From the NCBI GenBank assembly GCA_013140465.1, contig JABFST010000067.1:1-6637 (forward strand): 6,637 nucleotides of DNA. The letters run 5' to 3'. The number at the start of each line of letters is the position of its first letter. Positions within the stretch are counted from its first letter, which is position 1. The notes under the pieces are model-generated. The model worked only from the letters and a program-made list of their open reading frames with translations, was not told where the DNA came from and made no database searches. The position numbers were made by a program, and so were the translations under genes. Positions 5,626 through 6,637 of the stretch are shown piece after piece. The DNA comes from Methylococcaceae bacterium. Its GTDB lineage: Bacteria > Pseudomonadota > Gammaproteobacteria > Methylococcales > Methylomonadaceae.

Positions 5626-5764
5626 ACAGCCGTGGCTTCCCGTTTAAGCTGGGACAGTTTGGGTGTCGTTCGCTGAGCGGAGTCGAAGCGAATCCCGCCG
5701 CCGGCTTCGACTCCGCTCAGCCAACGGCTCCTCAGTCCCGCTTTAAGTGAGTAGCCACAGCCGT
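5626..5764. repeat. Nested long hairpin next to MITE copy 2
   Basis: The core is a perfect 18-bp inverted repeat, GCTGAGCGGAGTCGAAGC (5672-5689) and its complement (5704-5721), with a 14-nt loop. Pairing continues outward as CGTT (5667-5670) with AACG (5723-5726). An outer pair of 32-nt arms (5626-5657 and 5733-5764) matches at 22 of 32 positions. The whole 139 nt can fold into one long imperfect hairpin. It begins at the base after MITE copy 2 ends and carries no gene. The GAGCGGAGTCGAAG core is, to my knowledge, a repeat seen in many bacterial genomes. Confidence 0.72.
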
Positions 5765-5842
5765 CAAAACAGCTTTTGGCGAATACCCGCCATTTTATCG
5801 CAGATAGCGGGCTTTGCTCGCCTTTTACCTAGTTTTTTAGTT

Positions 5843-6397
5843 ATGCCCATACAACAACATTATTTGACAGACGCGCTCCAACGGCCTAGCCCCAATTACG
5901 ATGACCGCCCCGATCCCGACGACATTTCCTTAGTCGTCATCCATTGCATCAGCCTACCGCCCGGACAATTTGACAACGCCTACATAGACCAGCTGTTCAA
6001 CAACCAACTAGATCCTAATGCCCACCCTTATTTTCAGGACATCCACACCTTGCGGGTGTCGGCGCATGTGCTGATTAAACGTGACGGGACTTTAGTGCAA
6101 TATGTGCCGTTCCACAAACGCGCATGGCACGCTGGCAAATCCAATTATAAAGGCAGGGAACGGTGCAACGACTTTGCCATCGGCATAGAGCTAGAAGGCA
6201 CAGAACACACACCCTACACCGATGCCCAATACCAGCAACTGCAATCCGTGCTGGAAAGCTTGCTAAGCACCTACCCACAACTGTCTTGGCAACGCATTAC
6301 CCGACACAGCGACATCGCCCCCGGACGCAAAACCGATCCAGGGGAGTCATTTGATTGGCAAAGGCTACTCAGCAAGCACTTAGAGCAGGACGGCTGA
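5843..6397 (+). CDS. ampD: 1,6-anhydro-N-acetylmuramyl-L-alanine amidase
   Basis: The 184-residue cytosolic zinc amidase (E. coli AmpD has 183) cuts the bond between 1,6-anhydroMurNAc and L-Ala in imported muropeptides. This recycles the tripeptide and lowers the AmpR-activating ligand where ampC regulation exists. The zinc ligands are H34, H155 and D165, with E116 and K163 as catalytic residues; E. coli uses H34, H154, D164, E116 and K162, so a single residue is inserted. LPPGQF, RVSAHVLIKRDG, KRAWHAG, GRERCNDFAIGIELEGT and DIAPGRKTDPG are all family signatures. ATG 5843 is chosen because it restores the E. coli numbering; the upstream GTG at 5747 would add 32 residues from repeat DNA. No clear Shine-Dalgarno sequence precedes 5843. 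It complements MltB, which makes the substrate precursors. Confidence 0.96.
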   Translation: MPIQQHYLTDALQRPSPNYDDRPDPDDISLVVIHCISLPPGQFDNAYIDQLFNNQLDPNAHPYFQDIHTLRVSAHVLIKRDGTLVQYVPFHKRAWHAGKSNYKGRERCNDFAIGIELEGTEHTPYTDAQYQQLQSVLESLLSTYPQLSWQRITRHSDIAPGRKTDPGESFDWQRLLSKHLEQDG

Positions 6398-6404
6398 GGC
6401 TAAA

Positions 6405-6467
6405 GGATTAAAAGCCATAAAAACGTCTCATGAGCGGCGGGATAAAGACCTGCGAGGTTTTTAAAAC
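6405..6467. repeat. 63-nt direct repeat, unit 1
   Basis: This segment recurs at 6575-6637 with 59 of 63 positions identical and a start-to-start distance of 170 nt. It begins GGATTAAAAGCC just 8 nt after the ampD stop, includes the 8-bp palindrome CTCATGAG, and ends inside the AGACCTGCGAGG palindrome. Confidence 0.85.
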
Positions 6468-6478
6468 CTCGCAGGTCT
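6446..6478. repeat. Palindromic repeat AGACCTGCGAGGTTTT, copy B
   Basis: A perfect 16-bp inverted repeat (6446-6461 and 6463-6478) around one base, the same sequence as copy A at 1565-1597 in both arms. It lies 48 nt after the ampD stop and could form a 3'-end stem-loop, though no T-tract follows. Confidence 0.82.
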
Positions 6479-6504
6479 ACCACTGTTGCAGAAGCTACAA
6501 CACC

Positions 6505-6525
6505 CCCTCTCCCTCGGGGAGAGGG
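6505..6525. repeat. CCCTCTCCC/GGGAGAGGG hairpin, second copy
   Basis: Perfect 9-bp arms identical to those at 333-353, with loop TCG (6514-6516). It sits between the two 63-nt direct repeats. The short outer arms GCAGA (6488-6492) and TCTGC (6528-6532) are also complementary. Confidence 0.68.
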
Positions 6526-6574
6526 AGTCTGCGCTAACCCAGTCTATGCCGACTCATACAGACGTACACCTTAC

Positions 6575-6637
6575 GGATTAAAAGCCATAAAAACTTCTCA
6601 TGAGCGTCAGGATAAAGACCTGCGAGGTTTTGAAAAC
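6575..6637. repeat. 63-nt direct repeat, unit 2, with truncated palindrome copy C
   Basis: This is the second unit of the direct repeat, differing from the first at four positions. From 6616 it enters the left arm of the AGACCTGCGAGGTTTT palindrome, which is cut off by the window edge at 6637, so the array may continue. Confidence 0.83.

Larger units (their letters stand above)
5475..5842. other. Divergent mltB-ampD gap filled by two repeat elements
   Basis: This 368-nt gap should hold the promoters of both divergent genes. It contains MITE-like copy 2 (5541-5625), directly followed by a 139-nt nested inverted repeat (5626-5764). About 66 nt on the mltB side and 78 nt on the ampD side remain as unique sequence. 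Near ampD, GCGGGC (5807-5812) can pair with GCTCGC (5816-5821, one G-U), or CCCGC (5786-5790) with GCGGG (5807-5811). I could not assign a convincing promoter for either gene. Confidence 0.6.

Noticed and set aside
5747..5842. N-terminal extension of AmpD from GTG 5747
   Set aside because: The first codons fall in the outer arm of the nested hairpin, and AmpD homologues start at the equivalent of ATG 5843.

Overview
The window reads as chromosomal DNA of a gammaproteobacterium of roughly even base composition. The best evidence is an FNR-type regulator and an AmpD whose key residues fall within one position of their Escherichia coli numbering, plus a typical MltB lipoprotein. Small palindromic repeats fill the gaps between genes. 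A methanotroph-like lineage (Methylococcales) is possible on general resemblance, but the sequence alone does not settle this.

Layout from left to right. The 3' end of a group 1 truncated haemoglobin gene (to 113) is followed by a repeat-rich gap with a long stem-loop and a MITE-like element. Next come a secreted, cysteine-rich GH17-like glycoside hydrolase (450-1442), a 506-nt gap with several palindromes, and a secreted D-Ala-D-Ala carboxypeptidase with an acid-free, Lys/Arg-rich tail (1949-3106), which ends in a strong intrinsic terminator. An FNR-family oxygen-sensing regulator (3461-4225) has a symmetric FNR-like box upstream. It converges on mltB, a membrane-bound lytic transglycosylase on the minus strand (4407-5474). 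A second copy of the MITE-like element and a 139-nt nested hairpin separate mltB from ampD (5843-6397). The window ends in direct repeats and palindromes.

Three genes act on peptidoglycan. The carboxypeptidase trims stem pentapeptides in the periplasm, MltB cuts glycan strands to 1,6-anhydromuropeptides, and AmpD removes the peptide from imported anhydro-muropeptides in the cytosol. They do not form an operon: they lie on both strands and are separated by terminators and repeats, so co-localisation suggests related functions but not shared transcription. The truncated haemoglobin and FNR both relate to oxygen or NO, but they lie about 3.3 kb apart.

I found no clearly new multi-gene system. 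The most unusual signals are an FNR homologue that lacks the recognition-helix glutamate and sits beside an altered FNR-like palindrome, a carboxypeptidase with a polybasic tail in place of the usual C-terminal domain, a GH17-like enzyme with Gly-Ser-Glu instead of Gly-Asn-Glu at the acid/base site, and a dense set of at least four small repeat types.
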